64,000 nt of DNA. Origin: Asterias rubens (taxonomy: Eukaryota; Echinodermata; Asteroidea; Forcipulatida; Asteriidae). The number at the start of each line of letters is the position of its first letter. Within the stretch, counting starts at the first letter, position 1. Below, piece by piece: positions 40,801-52,625 of this stretch. The translations under genes and the position numbers were made by a program. The stretch lies in contig NC_047082.1 in NCBI RefSeq assembly GCF_902459465.1, positions 7,853,407 to 7,917,406 on the forward strand. Reading direction: 5' to 3'. The notes under the pieces were generated by a model, which saw only the letters and a program-made list of their open reading frames with translations, made no database searches and was not told where the DNA came from.

Positions 40801-43800
40801 AAATTAATAAATCAATAAATCAATTAATCAATCAATCAATCAAATAAATACCCTGCACACATAGTTGAATCTCCTATGGTCTCCTACTGCACCAGTGAGG
40901 TCCAACTTGCAGATCATCTCCCCAATTGTGTAATACATACCTCTGGCCTGGAACAAAACAAAATGTAATAATTGTATCATAATTAAAGCAGTGGACACTA
41001 TTGGTAATTACTACAAAATAAAAGTACAACAAATTAATTGGTAACAATCGACGGAGAGTTGTTGATAGTTTAAAAAAAGAAAGATTGGCAAAATAAATGA
41101 GAATTCTTTTATAACAGATGTTAAATTTGCATCGGGGAAAAAGAATATTAAAAGTCTTTTTTTTTTTTTTAAACTTACCCCAGCTGATCGATGGATCAAA
41201 ACGAATGAAGTCTGCGGCTTGTCTGAAAAAAAAAGTTTTTAAGATCTTAATAATTTTGATCGAGCATGTGGCCTGACTTAGTTTAGTGAAGTTTATTACC
41301 TTTTATTAACAAACATCAACCTACATTGTGGTGCAAAAGGGAAACCCCGAACAGACACGCAGGCCCACTATTGGGGACTTATGATCACACATTAGAAAAC
41401 TGTAGATGTATGTATGTATGTATGAGGAAAAAAGGTGAACAAAGCATACACAAATAATATACAACATAAATTTTATAGACAATTTAAAAAACAATATAGG
41501 GTACTTATTGCATAAGCAAGATCATGGTAAAAGAGACTTACCTATCTCTTGATAATCACTGTGCATCTTCTGACTTTCACTCTCCGACCACTTCTCAACT
41601 GCATCACAACTTTGGCTCCGTGCCCAATCCTTATCTCTGTTAACTATCCCTCCATCCTTGTGATGATGCTCACTGCGTACCTCTTCAGAAGAGTCATTGC
41701 TGCATGAACTGTGGAATCTGGAACAGTAAATTTACAAGATAGGATAGCATGGTTAGGGCTTGAAAATAACACTGACGCACCGTCCTGTGGTTTTAAGCGT
41801 CAGGCCTGTAAACTCAAAACTCTTTTTCTTTTCCACTAAATTCAAATCTCTTCTCAAAACTGATTTTATGTCACAGGTTTTAAAGGACTAATTTTTGTTG
41901 TGTCCGTTTTTTCTCTCATTTTATTTTTGTAATACTGCGCCTAAAACACCCAGCCGGGTGGATATTATTATGCACATTACAAGTATTTTTATAATTATTA
42001 TTAATGGGACAAGTCTTGTGGGTCTTGTGTCTTTCATTTGAAATAAAAGTACCCCATTTATGTTAAATATCTTTGTGATAAAATGAATGAACTTTGAATG
42101 TGATCATTATGTTTCAATTCTCTTTCATGAGTATTGAAGTACATACATTAATAAAAATAGATCTTCTCAGAGTATTTGCTCAACTCATTTCATGATTCAA
42201 GTCTTGTATAATCAATTCTGGTGTTTAGCTACTGCAGTCTTGTGTATTTTCAGCACGCCATCACTCAGCACCACTGATAGATCCCTACTAAGAATAACAC
42301 TCAGTTAATAACAATATCTACGGTCGTGATTTGAAAGTATTTCATATAGCCTGGGAAATGACCTGCTGCTGTTACTGTGACTGACAATCCCTGTCAGGCT
42401 AGGTTTTGAGGCTAGTTCAGGCTATTTCTCTCTGGCATAACAACTACATAAACAGCACCCCTGGTAGTGGGATCTTAATTCAAATTACAACTTTCTTCTT
42501 TGTACTATGATTATAAGAACATGCCGTAACAAACAGGATTTGTTTCAACAAAATTTCATTGCACATTTTGTTAAATACTTCTTTAAAGGCAGTGGACACT
42601 ATTGGTATTTCTCAAAATAATTATTAGCATAAAACCTTACTTGGTAACGAGTAATTGGGAGAGGTTGATAGTATAAAACATTTTGAGAAAACAGCTCCCT
42701 CTGAATAACCTAGTTTTTGAGAATGAATTAATTTTCAAAGAGACAACAATTTCTCTAGAAAGGTTTAAATCAAAGTAGTTTGTCATTGTTCCGATGTTCT
42801 TAAAGGTAATATCCCAATGATATATTTTAAGATGTGGAAAAGTTTTGACAAAAATATATATATAAAAACTGCATGCCTCAAAATACTTTTTTAACCTTCG
42901 AGAAAGACTCTGCAAATAACATCAGGCCATTTTAACATATCCGTAGTTCATTTTGGTTGGTAACTTGGTAAAGCAGTTTGCAATAGCTAATTCTATTTTC
43001 TCTGAACAAACTTGTGTAAATTTAGTTTTGCAGCTTCACTGCTTCGTTTGTGCACTCATTCACCATGTAAGACTACAAATGACATACAAAATGTATACAC
43101 AGAGCAGGCTACCTATTATCAATACTGACTGGAGCTCCACAGGCTTGTTTACATAATCCCTCCCTTTCATGACCATATATGGTCTTGTGATTACCATACA
43201 AGATGAACCCATGCATGAAGACAGCGTGAATATTCATTGTTGCTCTCTGTGCAGCAAGAACACTATTGTGTCATTTGTTTAGTGAAATCATAGTGTGTGT
43301 GGGGAGGGGGGGGGGGGTGGAGGCATCAGCGTACTACTAAGCTCAGAACTAGAGACTCCTTATTTGGTCAACAACCTTACTCTGCTCTGACCATGCTCTG
43401 ACTGTATTGGCTAGAATTAGCTGCTACAAAAAAAAAGGAACTATGGTATCAATGCAAACAAATGGTTATTTAGTGGCCTGGCGTTTCGACCCTAGCCAAG
43501 TTTGTCTAGAAGTTCAGCACAAACTCAATTAAATTGAAAACCATTTACAGCTCCAACAATTTTAACAGATTAACATATTTGTCAGTTTCCATATGTAATT
43601 AATTTTTCAATAAAATAATAAACAACAAAGCAAAATTCAACTTTACAGAAAACTTAATTTATTTATTGGCCTATTAAGATGACTGTAACAATTAAGTAAT
43701 TTTAATTACTAAAATGTGCCATATATGCGTTAGTGCAGACAGCTTTTTAACAGGCAACCCGTGCCAGGCAATCTCCAAGAAGAAAGGTCCTGCAACTTAT

Positions 43801-45014
43801 TTTCAAATAATTGAATTTTTGGATTGTATTAGTAGACTTAGGCATATTAGAACTACTGTGTTTTTCTTGTAACCCAGTGCTGAGTTGGTCCTCTAATTGC
43901 CAAATATTTGCCTCAGTGATAAAACTGGGCAAAGAGCTGATGTAACGTCCAAGACTGTGCAAAACAAATTTAAGCAACAAGTGTGTGTCATATATCCCAT
44001 ATCAGAATGAGCTCTACTGTGTTGAATGGAATGACCATATATGGTCATATGAGGCTCCTTGTCAAGCATACAGGTTGAATTGAACAGCCCCCCCCCCCTC
44101 CAGGTTGTGTCATAGAATTGAGGGGATGGGTAAACAAGAATATTTATCTGAATTTAATGTAAGGATTGTGGATTGTGAACCAGAATCTAAATTTTAAAGC
44201 TTTAACTCATCAGACTTTTGGCCAATTAAATCAAATAAATTTGGGTGAAAAAATGGGAAAAAAGCACTATGAATGTAAAGTCTAACATCAAACACGTGAG
44301 CAGCCTTATACTGGGGTTGATGCCCGCCGATCCTCCTCATGCTGCATCAATGTTAACACAATTTGTTGTGACAACATTTCCAACAATATCGTTTGTTTTT
44401 ATCTAGTAAAAATAACAAGAATATCAGGTGAATTCAGATAAATGCTACTGGCGACTGTGGAAAGCTCTGTCACTGTCACTCTGCCAACCCTCACTGACTA
44501 TTTAGACAAACTCGTCACAAAAATTACAAAACAAAAGAATGCGACTATTTAGGCCTTAATCTGACAAAATGCCAAACTATGTTAATATTATTGTTATGCA
44601 ATAATTCACAAAATAAAATTTATTAACTTATATTTATAATCTATATATAACTAAAGACTAGTTTATTTTAATTCTCGTTTCCAAACCATGCAAAGCTGTA
44701 AAGGTCCCTGCAAGTTGTTTTCCTCAATTGTTTTTCCAACAAAGTTAAGATACTTGCTTGTTTTACCCTCTGCTAACCCCCTGCTACCCCCCCACCCCAC
44801 CCCACCCCACCCCTTTCACACAAAACATACTGATTCTTCTTTGAAGAGCGGCCACTGATGTTCACCATAATTATTTCACTCACCGTTCACGAGCGATTTT
44901 CTTGATATGTCTGTGCAGATTTTCTCTCAATGCGACCAGTTTCTTCCACCCTGACGCAGTCTTAACCCAGTCATTGCCCGTCGACTGTCCATCCATGAAT
45001 CCGTAATAAGGCAT
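37888..45014 (-). CDS. F-box protein of the FBXO25/FBXO32 (atrogin-1) type
   Basis: Substrate receptor of an SCF ubiquitin ligase. Nine exons in order: 45014-44884, 41717-41542, 41222-41179, 40947-40852, 40640-40547, 40228-40059, 39590-39405, 38820-38680, 38037-37888; phases close to 395 aa (FBXO25 and FBXO32 are about 355-367). Matches: NDWVKTASGWKKL at the N terminus; GMYYTIGEMICKLDLTGAVG; RRFNYVCRLLELIVTSRFSS then LSGLAQKELL; NSFASHIGCRATWTWRLEML; the F-box LTDLPDEVLSRILNHLSDHR ending WKDLCQYHF; CAYCNCLFWRNGGHPC, a likely zinc site; and the C-terminal NPQQFLDLF. It probably represents the single invertebrate ancestor of the vertebrate pair. The basic KKRKK signal of the vertebrate proteins is not obvious. 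Intron 1 (3.2 kb) and several others carry repeats. Confidence 0.93.
39660..39790 (-). repeat. Family J repeat fragment with one inverted 21-bp unit
   Basis: GGCACCAGAGCAAAAGCACG is the inverse of the minisatellite unit. The neighbouring GGGACACTTCTATTAGAGGA matches family text at 19.2 kb. Confidence 0.6.
39895..40012 (+). mobile_element. SINE 3' portion with ATT tail
   Basis: GGCCCAGTGACCAGGGATAG, then GTAAAGCGCTTCAGGACGCC, then AACAGG and a (TTA)n tail. A relative with the same start is at 50905. Confidence 0.6.
40402..40503. repeat. Family B repeat, inverted pair
   Basis: GTTAATGGCCTGACGTTTCG at the left is matched by ACAGGCCATTAAC at the right, with CCTAGCAGAGTC and GACTCTGATAGGG facing each other. 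This copy shows the family is itself a foldback. Confidence 0.8.
40984..41085 (+). mobile_element. Family A MITE fragment
   Basis: TTAAAGCAGTGGACACTATT then GGTAATTACTAC, the family left end. The rest is lost. Confidence 0.65.
41836..42010 (+). mobile_element. Possible LINE 3' end remnant
   Basis: The frame ending at about 41894 reads TKFKSLLKTDFMSQVLKD and stops, resembling the 'FKSLLKTHLF' LINE terminus. A short tail with TACTGCGCCT and an ATT-rich end follows. It lies in F-box gene intron 1. Confidence 0.4.
42583..42770 (+). mobile_element. Family A MITE, 3' truncated
   Basis: It begins TTAAAGGCAGTGGACACTAT and runs through GAGAAAACAGCTCCCTCTGA before losing similarity. Confidence 0.7.
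42888..43515. repeat. Two family B fragments
   Basis: CTTCGAGAAAGACTCTGCAA (about 42897) and GGCCTGGCGTTTCGACCCTA (about 43472), in F-box gene intron 1. Between them lies a G-rich run at about 43300. Confidence 0.6.
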
Positions 45015-45641
45015 TTTTGGCTAATTTCAGCGAAAACAATCTTCGAAATTCTCACAGTCTGCCTGCCAGCTGCGTACTTCTATTTTCTTCTGGCGATCTC
45101 TGCCAAAAAACCTGGCGCAGATGGGATTGTTGTTTGTGTACATTTGTAGGAAGGATTCATTATAAATAATAGGGGTGTTCAACTTTAGAATACGCTGATT
45201 GGATAAACTGCTTTGAGGTCATCTCTAGTTAACCTAAAAATAACCATGACGTCACTGAAGTGAGAGACCATTGTGTGTTCTTGATCAGCTCTTGTCACAT
45301 TATATAAAACAAAAATATGACACAGCCCTGATAATAAATTAATAAACAAAATGCACCATGTAAATACTGTGCTGGATGGGTCATATGACCACATCGAGAT
45401 CATGTGATTGTTTGTATCAAAAAGTAATAGTCTGGTCACCTGGCATGCCTTTTTTCTAACCACTATAAATAAACGTAAATGTGAAGGGGTCCATGCAGTC
45501 ACAAGCGGGGCTCTTTTTTAGGTAGGGTTTTCCCAAACAAATACATCCCTTTTGAGTTCACTTTGTGCTGCGGGCGTCTGCCATTTTCCCAAACAAATAC
45601 ATCCCTTTTGAGTTCACTTTGTGCTGCGGGCGTCTGCCAAA
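45015..45641. promoter_or_regulatory. Divergent promoter region of the F-box gene and the cysteine protease, with 56-bp tandem duplication
   Basis: 627 bp between start codons. At 45529-45639 a 56-bp unit, including CAAACAAATACATCCCTTTT and GTGCTGCGGGCGTCTGCCA, is present twice in near-perfect tandem. The second copy ends two bases before the protease ATG, so the duplication covers its 5' UTR or core promoter. Confidence 0.7.
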
Positions 45642-48600
45642 ATGTATCTTCAAATCCTAGCTCTGATGACAATTGCCTTTGCAGGTAAGTTGAGTAGAAA
45701 GCTCTTGGCTTATTGTTGGGATAAAGGGGAATCGAACCACAGAACAATTTCACTGATTAGGACAAAAAAAAAAGAGGAAAACAAACAGACAGAGACAGGG
45801 AAATACAAAATTTAGTTAGTGTTACACTGTACAGTCAACAGTGTTGGTGTATTCTTGCTGCCCTGGTGCAGTGCATAATGTGGGGTGATTGGGGGGGGGG
45901 GGGGGGGTAGTGAGTTTTATTTGGAAAAGTTTCTGTATGGCGCCACCACTTTTTCATTCGATATGAAATAATATAGTATGTAATTTTACCTCAATGAGAT
46001 ATCTCTTTTTGTAAAAATGAGTGAAAAAGTGATGGCTCCATACTAGCCATGCTCAAGGCAGTCGAATTATTCACTCCGAAAAAAGACCGCCGCTGTATAT
46101 AAACCCATCCGTATTCACTGTGCATAACATCGCACGACACGATGCCCCCGTACACTATCCGCATGCGGAGGCCGTCAGGCCGACAGCCTTGTAGGGTCGA
46201 CAGCCTTGTAGGGTCTGTGTTGAAGCCACTGAACTCATTAGTCATTACTATAATAAGCGAAGAGTTCCCACGGTCAGCTCATTACCATAATGCCCGCGAA
46301 AGACGAGACATGTCTACATCACACACCACCACCACGGACGCTCAGCGAGCATGATAGGCGTGCGTGATTGGACGTCAAAATGAATAATTCATTTGCCTCC
46401 GGCCTGTGTTGTCTGATAGGTCTGACGAAAGATATACATATTCATGTGCTGCATACTAGCATATCCGAGAGCCCCCCCAATTTTGTCCACTTGTGGAAAT
46501 TTTTCAATACAACACATTAAACCCGGAAGTTACAGACCCGACAAGGCTGTCGGCCTGACGGCCTCCGCATGCGGTTAAGTGGTACGAGTGCGGATGACTT
46601 GTGTGCACAGTATTAGTACGATGTGACAGTGTTTATACCGGTGGGTCATGCGGTGTGATCGCACGCACCACGCACAGGGTATATGGGTGGGTTTACAGCG
46701 GCGTCTTTTCGGAGCGAATAATGCGACTGCCTTGAGCAAGGCTAGCGCCATACAGAAAGTTATCCTTTTATTTGTGGTAGGGGGTGGTTGGTGGGCGGGG
46801 AAGGCGGAAACTTTCCGTATCCTGCCACTTTTTCACTCATTTTGTATAAATTTTCACTCAATTGTGTATTTAATAATAAAAGTAGATGGATACTTAACAA
46901 ATTTGATTATCATTAAACAGGTTGTCATGGCAATCCTACGGCGACCCCAAAACTTCCTACATTTGGAGATGTGTACCATGCCAGGGGACAAGTGAAGCTA
47001 CCATACGCGGAGCTTGATGAACCGTTTGAAATGTTCTTTAATGGTCCAAAAAACATGGGAAGAATTGATTTCTACAATGGTAATTATATATCTAATGGTT
47101 TTTATTATCACAATTCTTTTGATTTGTAACTGGAATGTGGTTTCTCAATTCTTTTTCACCTCCCATTGCAAGTGATCGTTAACCCTATAGGGCCCAACTC
47201 CTTCAATATGGGATAGTATGTTCATTTACAACAAGGAGAAGGATATTGAAGGATTTGGACACTTTAGGTTGACGCCAACTTCAAACTGAAGGATATTGAA
47301 GGATTTGGACACTTTAGGTTTACGCCAACTTCAAACTGAAGGATATTGAAGGATTTGGGCAGTATGTTTCCGAAGGGTTTGGTCTGTTAGGGTTAATTTG
47401 CTGTTTGTACTCAATTGGAACTGTCTTTTCAATTTGTAATTATGAGCTACAGTTTTGTGTACGAATAAAGTCCTAGTTTAAAAGTCAAGTTTCTCGCCTT
47501 TATTATGTTAGTTTTGCATCTGGATAAAGAATATAATTGTTTTCCCCCTTACATCGATGTGCATTAAGCACCGTATACTCAGTACTATCATGAGATCTGT
47601 GAAAAACCCACTCGGGTGGGATTCGAACCCAGGACCATTTGCATTGCAAGAGCAGATGTCTTACCACTAGACCACCTAGTGAGCCTGATAGCTAGAGGCA
47701 GTTTGAATCCAGCAACGATTCAAATAAATGAGGCATCAGTTAATAGGCGTTAGTTTTGCCTCTATGCAAAGGTCGTGGGTTCGAATCCCACCTGAGTGAT
47801 TTGCCTGTGGTTTTTTCCACAGAACTCTGAACAGTTCATCTGTGTTAGGTTAAAAACAAATTCTGAAATAAGAACCACAAAAACACTCAAGAGCTTGTTT
47901 CTTAATTGACTTGACACTTGTTGTTTTTGTGGGGGTCTAGGTGTTGACAAGGTGTTCAGCCGAGGGGATCAGAAACCGTATGGTATAACATACAAGATAA
48001 CGCCTTCTGTGAGCGGGGAGGGCACTGATGTCAATCCGGCATCTTGCTTTCAGGTCAACGGAACGAAAGACAACACTGTGATGCCACAGAGCGTGCTCCC
48101 TGACCTCAAGGGGTTCAAGGTAAAATTAGGAAAATTTACCTTTAACCCTTGTATTTTTAGGTTTAAACTCCAAAATGTTTTAAGTTTTCAAGAGAAAGGA
48201 AATTCAACGCCTGATACGCTAACCTTAATAATAAATTGCAGGCATGTGATTTTTCCTGATTTTAGGATTTTCATAGAGCCTTCCTGAGACTTCTTAAAAG
48301 AAGCAAACCAGTCATTCGTAGTGTTCATTCGTAACAGTGGTCTGCTGGCCAAGTGCTGGTTAAAAATCCCAAAGAACAGTCAAACTAACTGGTCCGGCTA
48401 GCAAGTTCAGTGTTGAAAGCATCCCCGTCTTATTTCAACTATGACTCATGTTCAATAATGTTCACCTCCTTGTCTCATGTTCAATAATGTTCACCTCCTT
48501 GTCTCAATCCCTGTCATCTTTTGAATTATTCAGTACATTGGGCAGAAAGTCATCAATGATCAGATGACCGATGCATGGCAGATGGTCAATTCACCGATAA

Positions 48601-51600
48601 AACCCAAGACTAATACGTACTCTTTCTATGTGACAACTGCTAGTCCTGTTCGCCCAGTGAGATATGAGATGTTTGGAGCAGACACCCTTTTGGGTTCTCA
48701 CTATGATAAATACTACATTGACTACACATTCTTTGATGACAAGACAGCCTTCCCTGCATCTACATTTGACCCTCCAAAAGGTAAGTTTTTTGGTGAGATG
48801 ATCTTCCCGTCAAGGGAAATCAAACACTCCCTCAAGGGGATATAAACGCCAAACAGGCAACAGCCAATCTGTTTTTTGTGTGACATTGTTTTACTCATTT
48901 CACAAAAACTATGGTACCTCTGCAAGTAATATTGTAAGGGAAGCTCAATGTAAAAATGGTTTTTCAAAATGTTGTGATAGTTCTTTAACTTCTCCATGTG
49001 TAGCTGGGGCGTGCACCGGTTTCCCTGGTCCCGGAGTAGAAAAACACATCGCGGTCAACCCTTATCGTGAACTAATCAACCCAGAACTTGGTGATCGTTA
49101 TCACCAGATGTTTAACGAGTTCAAGACGAAACACGGCAAGGAATACACAGACGATGTCGAGCATGCTAAGAGAAAGTTTCATTTTGTGCAGAATGTCAGG
49201 TAAGGTGACTCGAGTTGTAGCTGTTTTTATTCTTTATTTTTGACTAGGATGCTAACCCAAAAAATTGCAGGATACCAGTCATTGGTGGTACACGATGGCA
49301 CTTAGCAGCAGAATGACAAAAATAGAATACAAGTAGAATCTTAACTTATTTCGAACTGATGAGTGCCTTATGATATGAAAAAGTCTACCCAGAAGAGAGA
49401 TATGCCAAAGTTTGATCAGCTCTCCTTAATTTGTATTTAAGCTCTACAGAAATGTATCGAGCACTGTGAACTGTGATAGAAGACGATTTCATTTGATAAT
49501 ATATAATATATATATTTGATTGACAGGTTCATCCATGGGGTGAATCGTCAGGGTCGAGGCTACACCCTAGGTGTCAATCACCTCACTGACCAATCAAATG
49601 ATGAGCTTAGTATGATGAGAGGGCGTCTTACCTCCACTGGGTACAATGGAGGGGCACCATTCCCTCATGATCAATTTAAGGGTACTGATGCTCCAGCTAA
49701 TCTAGATTGGCGTCTTAGGGGTGAGTTCAGGTTTATCACAACTTTTTAAAACCGCCCCTTTTAAATTTGAGATCTTTTTAATGCATGCAGCACTGGTGTA
49801 TTTTTAACTGGGATTGTTCTTTTCTGTAAAAAAAAAATGTATGGTCGCCTTGCTAGTTAGTTTAGATTTCTTTTACATAGGTGGGGTTTGAGACGTCTGT
49901 CTTTTGAAAAGCTCAAGACATAACCTATGCCAGCAGGGATAGGCCTATGTAATAAGTAACTTGTAATTCTCTGTTGGCGGGACAGACGTATCCCAGTACT
50001 TAAGTTTGGGCAAGTCTGGCCTGGTGACCAATCTTCTTTCTTATCTGTTTCTTCTGTGTATTTTTAAAACTTATTGTGCGCTTCTGACAGTCTTTATGTG
50101 AGAGGCCTAATATAAATCGCAAATTTTTATTTGTATCTTTCTCCTTTGTCCTTTATGACAGTTTTTAGCCTTTATCTAATACAGCATTCCATGTTTTGGA
50201 ATGTAACAATGTATGATCCATCTTTTAAATCTTTTATGTCATGTATATCTTATTTTTCTACTTCTCTGTGATTATACTTTTACATTGCTAATTTTATTTT
50301 TATTATAGTATTTTGGGAATATTTCTTGAATCTGGCCCATTTTTGTTTACTGGATTGTCTTTGTAGTACTTAATGTTTGATTTTGCAAACATGTCATTTT
50401 TAGTATTACCCTGTGATACTACCGACCATGTTGTGTGTTTTTAAACAGAAATAAATAAATAAAGAAAGAAATACAAATGATGACTTGTTGCAATGCACCG
50501 TTGCAGGAGCTGTTTCCCAAGTGAAGGACCAAGCTATCTGTGGGTCATGTTGGAGCTTTGGGTCAACTGAGGTCATCGAAGGGGCATACTTTGTGAAGGT
50601 TAGAATACAATTGTTTCAATAAGCCATTTGGGTTTGTTTTGGGGGTGCTCCAAGGCTGTTTTTCAGCTAGGGGTATGAATGGGTACCTGCGAGGATATTG
50701 TGTATGGAGAAGCGTTTTGAGCGCCATGGCAGCCCGGGCTGTTAACTCCGCAGGGAGCTGAGAAAGATCTTTTTAATTTAAATCTATCTTTTTAATAGCA
50801 CTAGCTGAGGTATTTTTTAATGGAATTGTTCTGTTATGTATGTTGTTTGTCTTTCTTTTATGGTCGTCTTTCCAATCAAAACAAGTAATAGTAATAATTT
50901 AAGATTTATTGGCCCAATGACCAGGGCACTAATGTAAAGCTCATTAATATGAAAAATGTCCTATATTAGAACTAGTTATTATGGTTAATTAAATTAATTT
51001 ATTTTGATTGGTTGTGTTACCGTTCCACATTCACTGTGCTTTTTTATGTACTTTTATTTGTTGAGGTCAAATAAATAATAATCCTAATTTATCTCTCCAC
51101 AGAACAATAAGATGGTGCGTTTCTCGCAGCAGAATTTGATGGATTGTTCCTGGGGTTTTGGGAACAATGGATGCGATGGTGGTGAGGAATGGAGGTCTTA
51201 TTCATGGATCATGAAGAATAAAGGTCTTATGTCCGAAAAGGACTATGGTGCTTACTTAGGACAGGTAGGTCAAAGGTCATATCAGTAGGATTAGGAACTT
51301 TGCATGATGTGATTATAATTAGGTGAGGTTTGCAGTAGCTGTTATTACTGTTGTTTTATGTTTTTGAAATCGATGTGATTGCCCTCCCCTCTTCTACAGA
51401 ATGGTATCTGCCACTACAATGCCTCCAAAGCTGCTGTGAAGATTTCCAGCTATGTGAATGTAACCAGTGGTGTCTTAAAGGATCTTAAGACAGCACTGGT
51501 GAATATTGGACCAGTAGCTGTCGGCATCGATGCCCATCTGAAGACGTTTTCATTCTATGCCTCTGGTGTTTTCTATGATGAGAATTGCGGTTAGTAACTT

Positions 51601-52045
51601 AATTTTCTTTGAACATTTGCCGTCTTGTTTATACTCAGTCTTTTGTGTATATCTTCTTTAAAAGTCTTTGCGATTGTGCAGTGTTTTTTTATGTGTAATA
51701 TAATATTTGTTTCTTTTTGATTAAATTTATTGTAAAGCACTTCAATCCTTTGGAGAGGTGCCAAGTAAATGTTGAATACTAATATTTATAATAATAATAC
51801 GAAATATAAGCATCAACTGTATTTGTTTGTGTTTTCTAATTGCAGGCAACAAGGCGGAAGATCTTGACCATGCTGTGCTGGCCGTCGGTTACGGCACAAT
51901 GAAAGTAGGCAACGCAACCCAAGATTATTGGATCATCAAGAACTCTTGGTCTACGTACTGGGGAAATAACGGCTACGTTCTCATCAGCCAAAAGGACAAC
52001 AACTGCGGTGTAGCTACTGGCGCTACGTATGTTGAGCTTGCGTAG
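45642..52045 (+). CDS. Secreted papain-family (C1A) cysteine protease with long N-terminal region
   Basis: Ten exons: 45642-45684, 46921-47079, 47941-48119, 48534-48780, 49004-49199, 49527-49720, 50507-50598, 51103-51264, 51400-51589, 51846-52045; phases close to 553 aa. Residues 1-14 ([14 protein letters not shown]) are a signal peptide. Residues 15 to about 230 form the extra domain with [14 protein letters not shown] and RIDFYNG, typical of the family called digestive cysteine proteinase or 'counting factor associated protein D'. An I29 inhibitor segment follows ([25 protein letters not shown]). The mature enzyme begins near [15 protein letters not shown]. Gln348, Cys354 (CGSCWSFG), His496 ([11 protein letters not shown]) and Asn520 (KNSW) complete the catalytic set, so it should be active, probably in lysosomes or the gut. 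The exact subfamily is from memory. Confidence 0.93.
45925..46040. mobile_element. Family C MITE, interrupted at its right end
   Basis: GTATGGCGCCACCACTTTTT then CATTCGATATGAA, and at the right GTGAAAAAGTGATGGCTCCA then TAC. The expected last bases (GCGCCATACRGAAA) appear instead at 46743-46757, on the far side of a 700-bp foldback. Confidence 0.85.
46042..46742. mobile_element. Large foldback element, family I
   Basis: The ends CTCAAGGCAGTCGAATTATT and AATAATGCGACTGCCTTGAG are inverse. Inner pairs include CCGCATGCGGAGGCCGTCAG at 46159 and CTGACGGCCTCCGCATGCGG at 46554, and GCCGCTGTATATAAACCCA against TGGGTTTACAGCGGC. A 16-bp direct repeat of CAGCCTTGTAGGGTCG sits in the left arm. There is no coding frame. 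It lies in intron 1 of the protease gene. Confidence 0.85.
46806..46865 (+). mobile_element. Family C MITE fragment
   Basis: ACTTTCCGTATCCTGCCACT then TTTTCACTCA. Only the left part is present. Confidence 0.55.
47238..47380 (+). repeat. 50-bp tandem repeat, 2.8 copies
   Basis: The unit begins GAAGGATATTGAAGGATTTG, with starts at 47238, 47288 and 47338. The first two differ by one base. It lies in protease intron 2. Confidence 0.95.
47611..47684 (-). mobile_element. tRNA-like SINE head
   Basis: On the minus strand: GGTGGTCTAGTGGTAAGACA (A box) and CTGGGTTCGAATCCCACCCG (B box). A second, partial head on the plus strand follows 80 bp on, giving two heads facing each other. Confidence 0.75.
47762..47835 (+). 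mobile_element. SINE fragment (B box and body)
   Basis: GGTCGTGGGTTCGAATCCCA then CCTGAGTGATTTGCCTGTGG and CCACAGAACTCTGAACAG. The same text recurs at 52189-52260. Confidence 0.7.
48446..48506 (+). repeat. 29-bp direct duplication
   Basis: TCATGTTCAATAATGTTCAC then CTCCTTGTC, twice, 28 bp before protease exon 4. Confidence 0.9.
48885..48960 (-). repeat. Family G fragment
   Basis: GACATTGTTTTACTCATTTC then ACAAAAACTATGGTACC matches one arm of 26978-27330. It lies 44 bp before protease exon 5. Confidence 0.65.
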
Positions 52046-52305
52046 TGAGTTGATTTTTTTCCAGCCCAGTCTCAACTTTATATAAATGCCAACAAAACCA
52101 TGACGTGTTATCAGAAATTCATGTTGAGGGCAGGGTTAAACTTTTGGTAATTGTCAAAGACTAGTATTCTTACATTGGCTCTAGTAATGCAAAGGTCGTG
52201 GGTTTGAATCCCGCCTGGGTAATTTACCTGTGGATTTGTTTTTCACAGAACTCTGGAAAGTACGAAGTAAACAGTACCTTATACATATGGTGTAAGGGTA
52301 CAAAT

Positions 52306-52385
52306 GTATCATAACACTTATTGTATCCCAGCATATGCATGAAATGTATCATAACACTTATTGTATCCCAGCATATGCATGAAAT
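52306..52385 (+). repeat. 40-bp perfect tandem duplication
   Basis: The unit starts ATGTATCATAACACTTATTG and ends GCATATGCATGAA. The two copies are identical. Confidence 0.95.
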
Positions 52386-52625
52386 AACAAACTTGTGAAA
52401 ACTTGAGCCCAATTGGTCATTGAAATTGCAAGAAAATAATGAGAGAAAAAACACCCTTGTTGCATAGAATTGTGTGCTTTTCAGAAGCACAAGATCTGAA
52501 GCCATTTTTAAAATTATTTTGGGGTGATCAAATACCCTCTTTCTCTAAAACTACATTGCGTCAAAGTGGGTCATTTCTCACAATGTTTTGTAATATCAAG
52601 CTCTCCAGTTAACTTTTAATTACCA
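52378..52625 (-). mobile_element. Family A MITE, inverted and diverged
   Basis: The plus strand reads AACAAACTTGTGAAAACTTG, then CAATTGGTCATTGAAATTGC and GTCATTTCTCACAATGTTTT, the complement of the family body. Confidence 0.7.
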
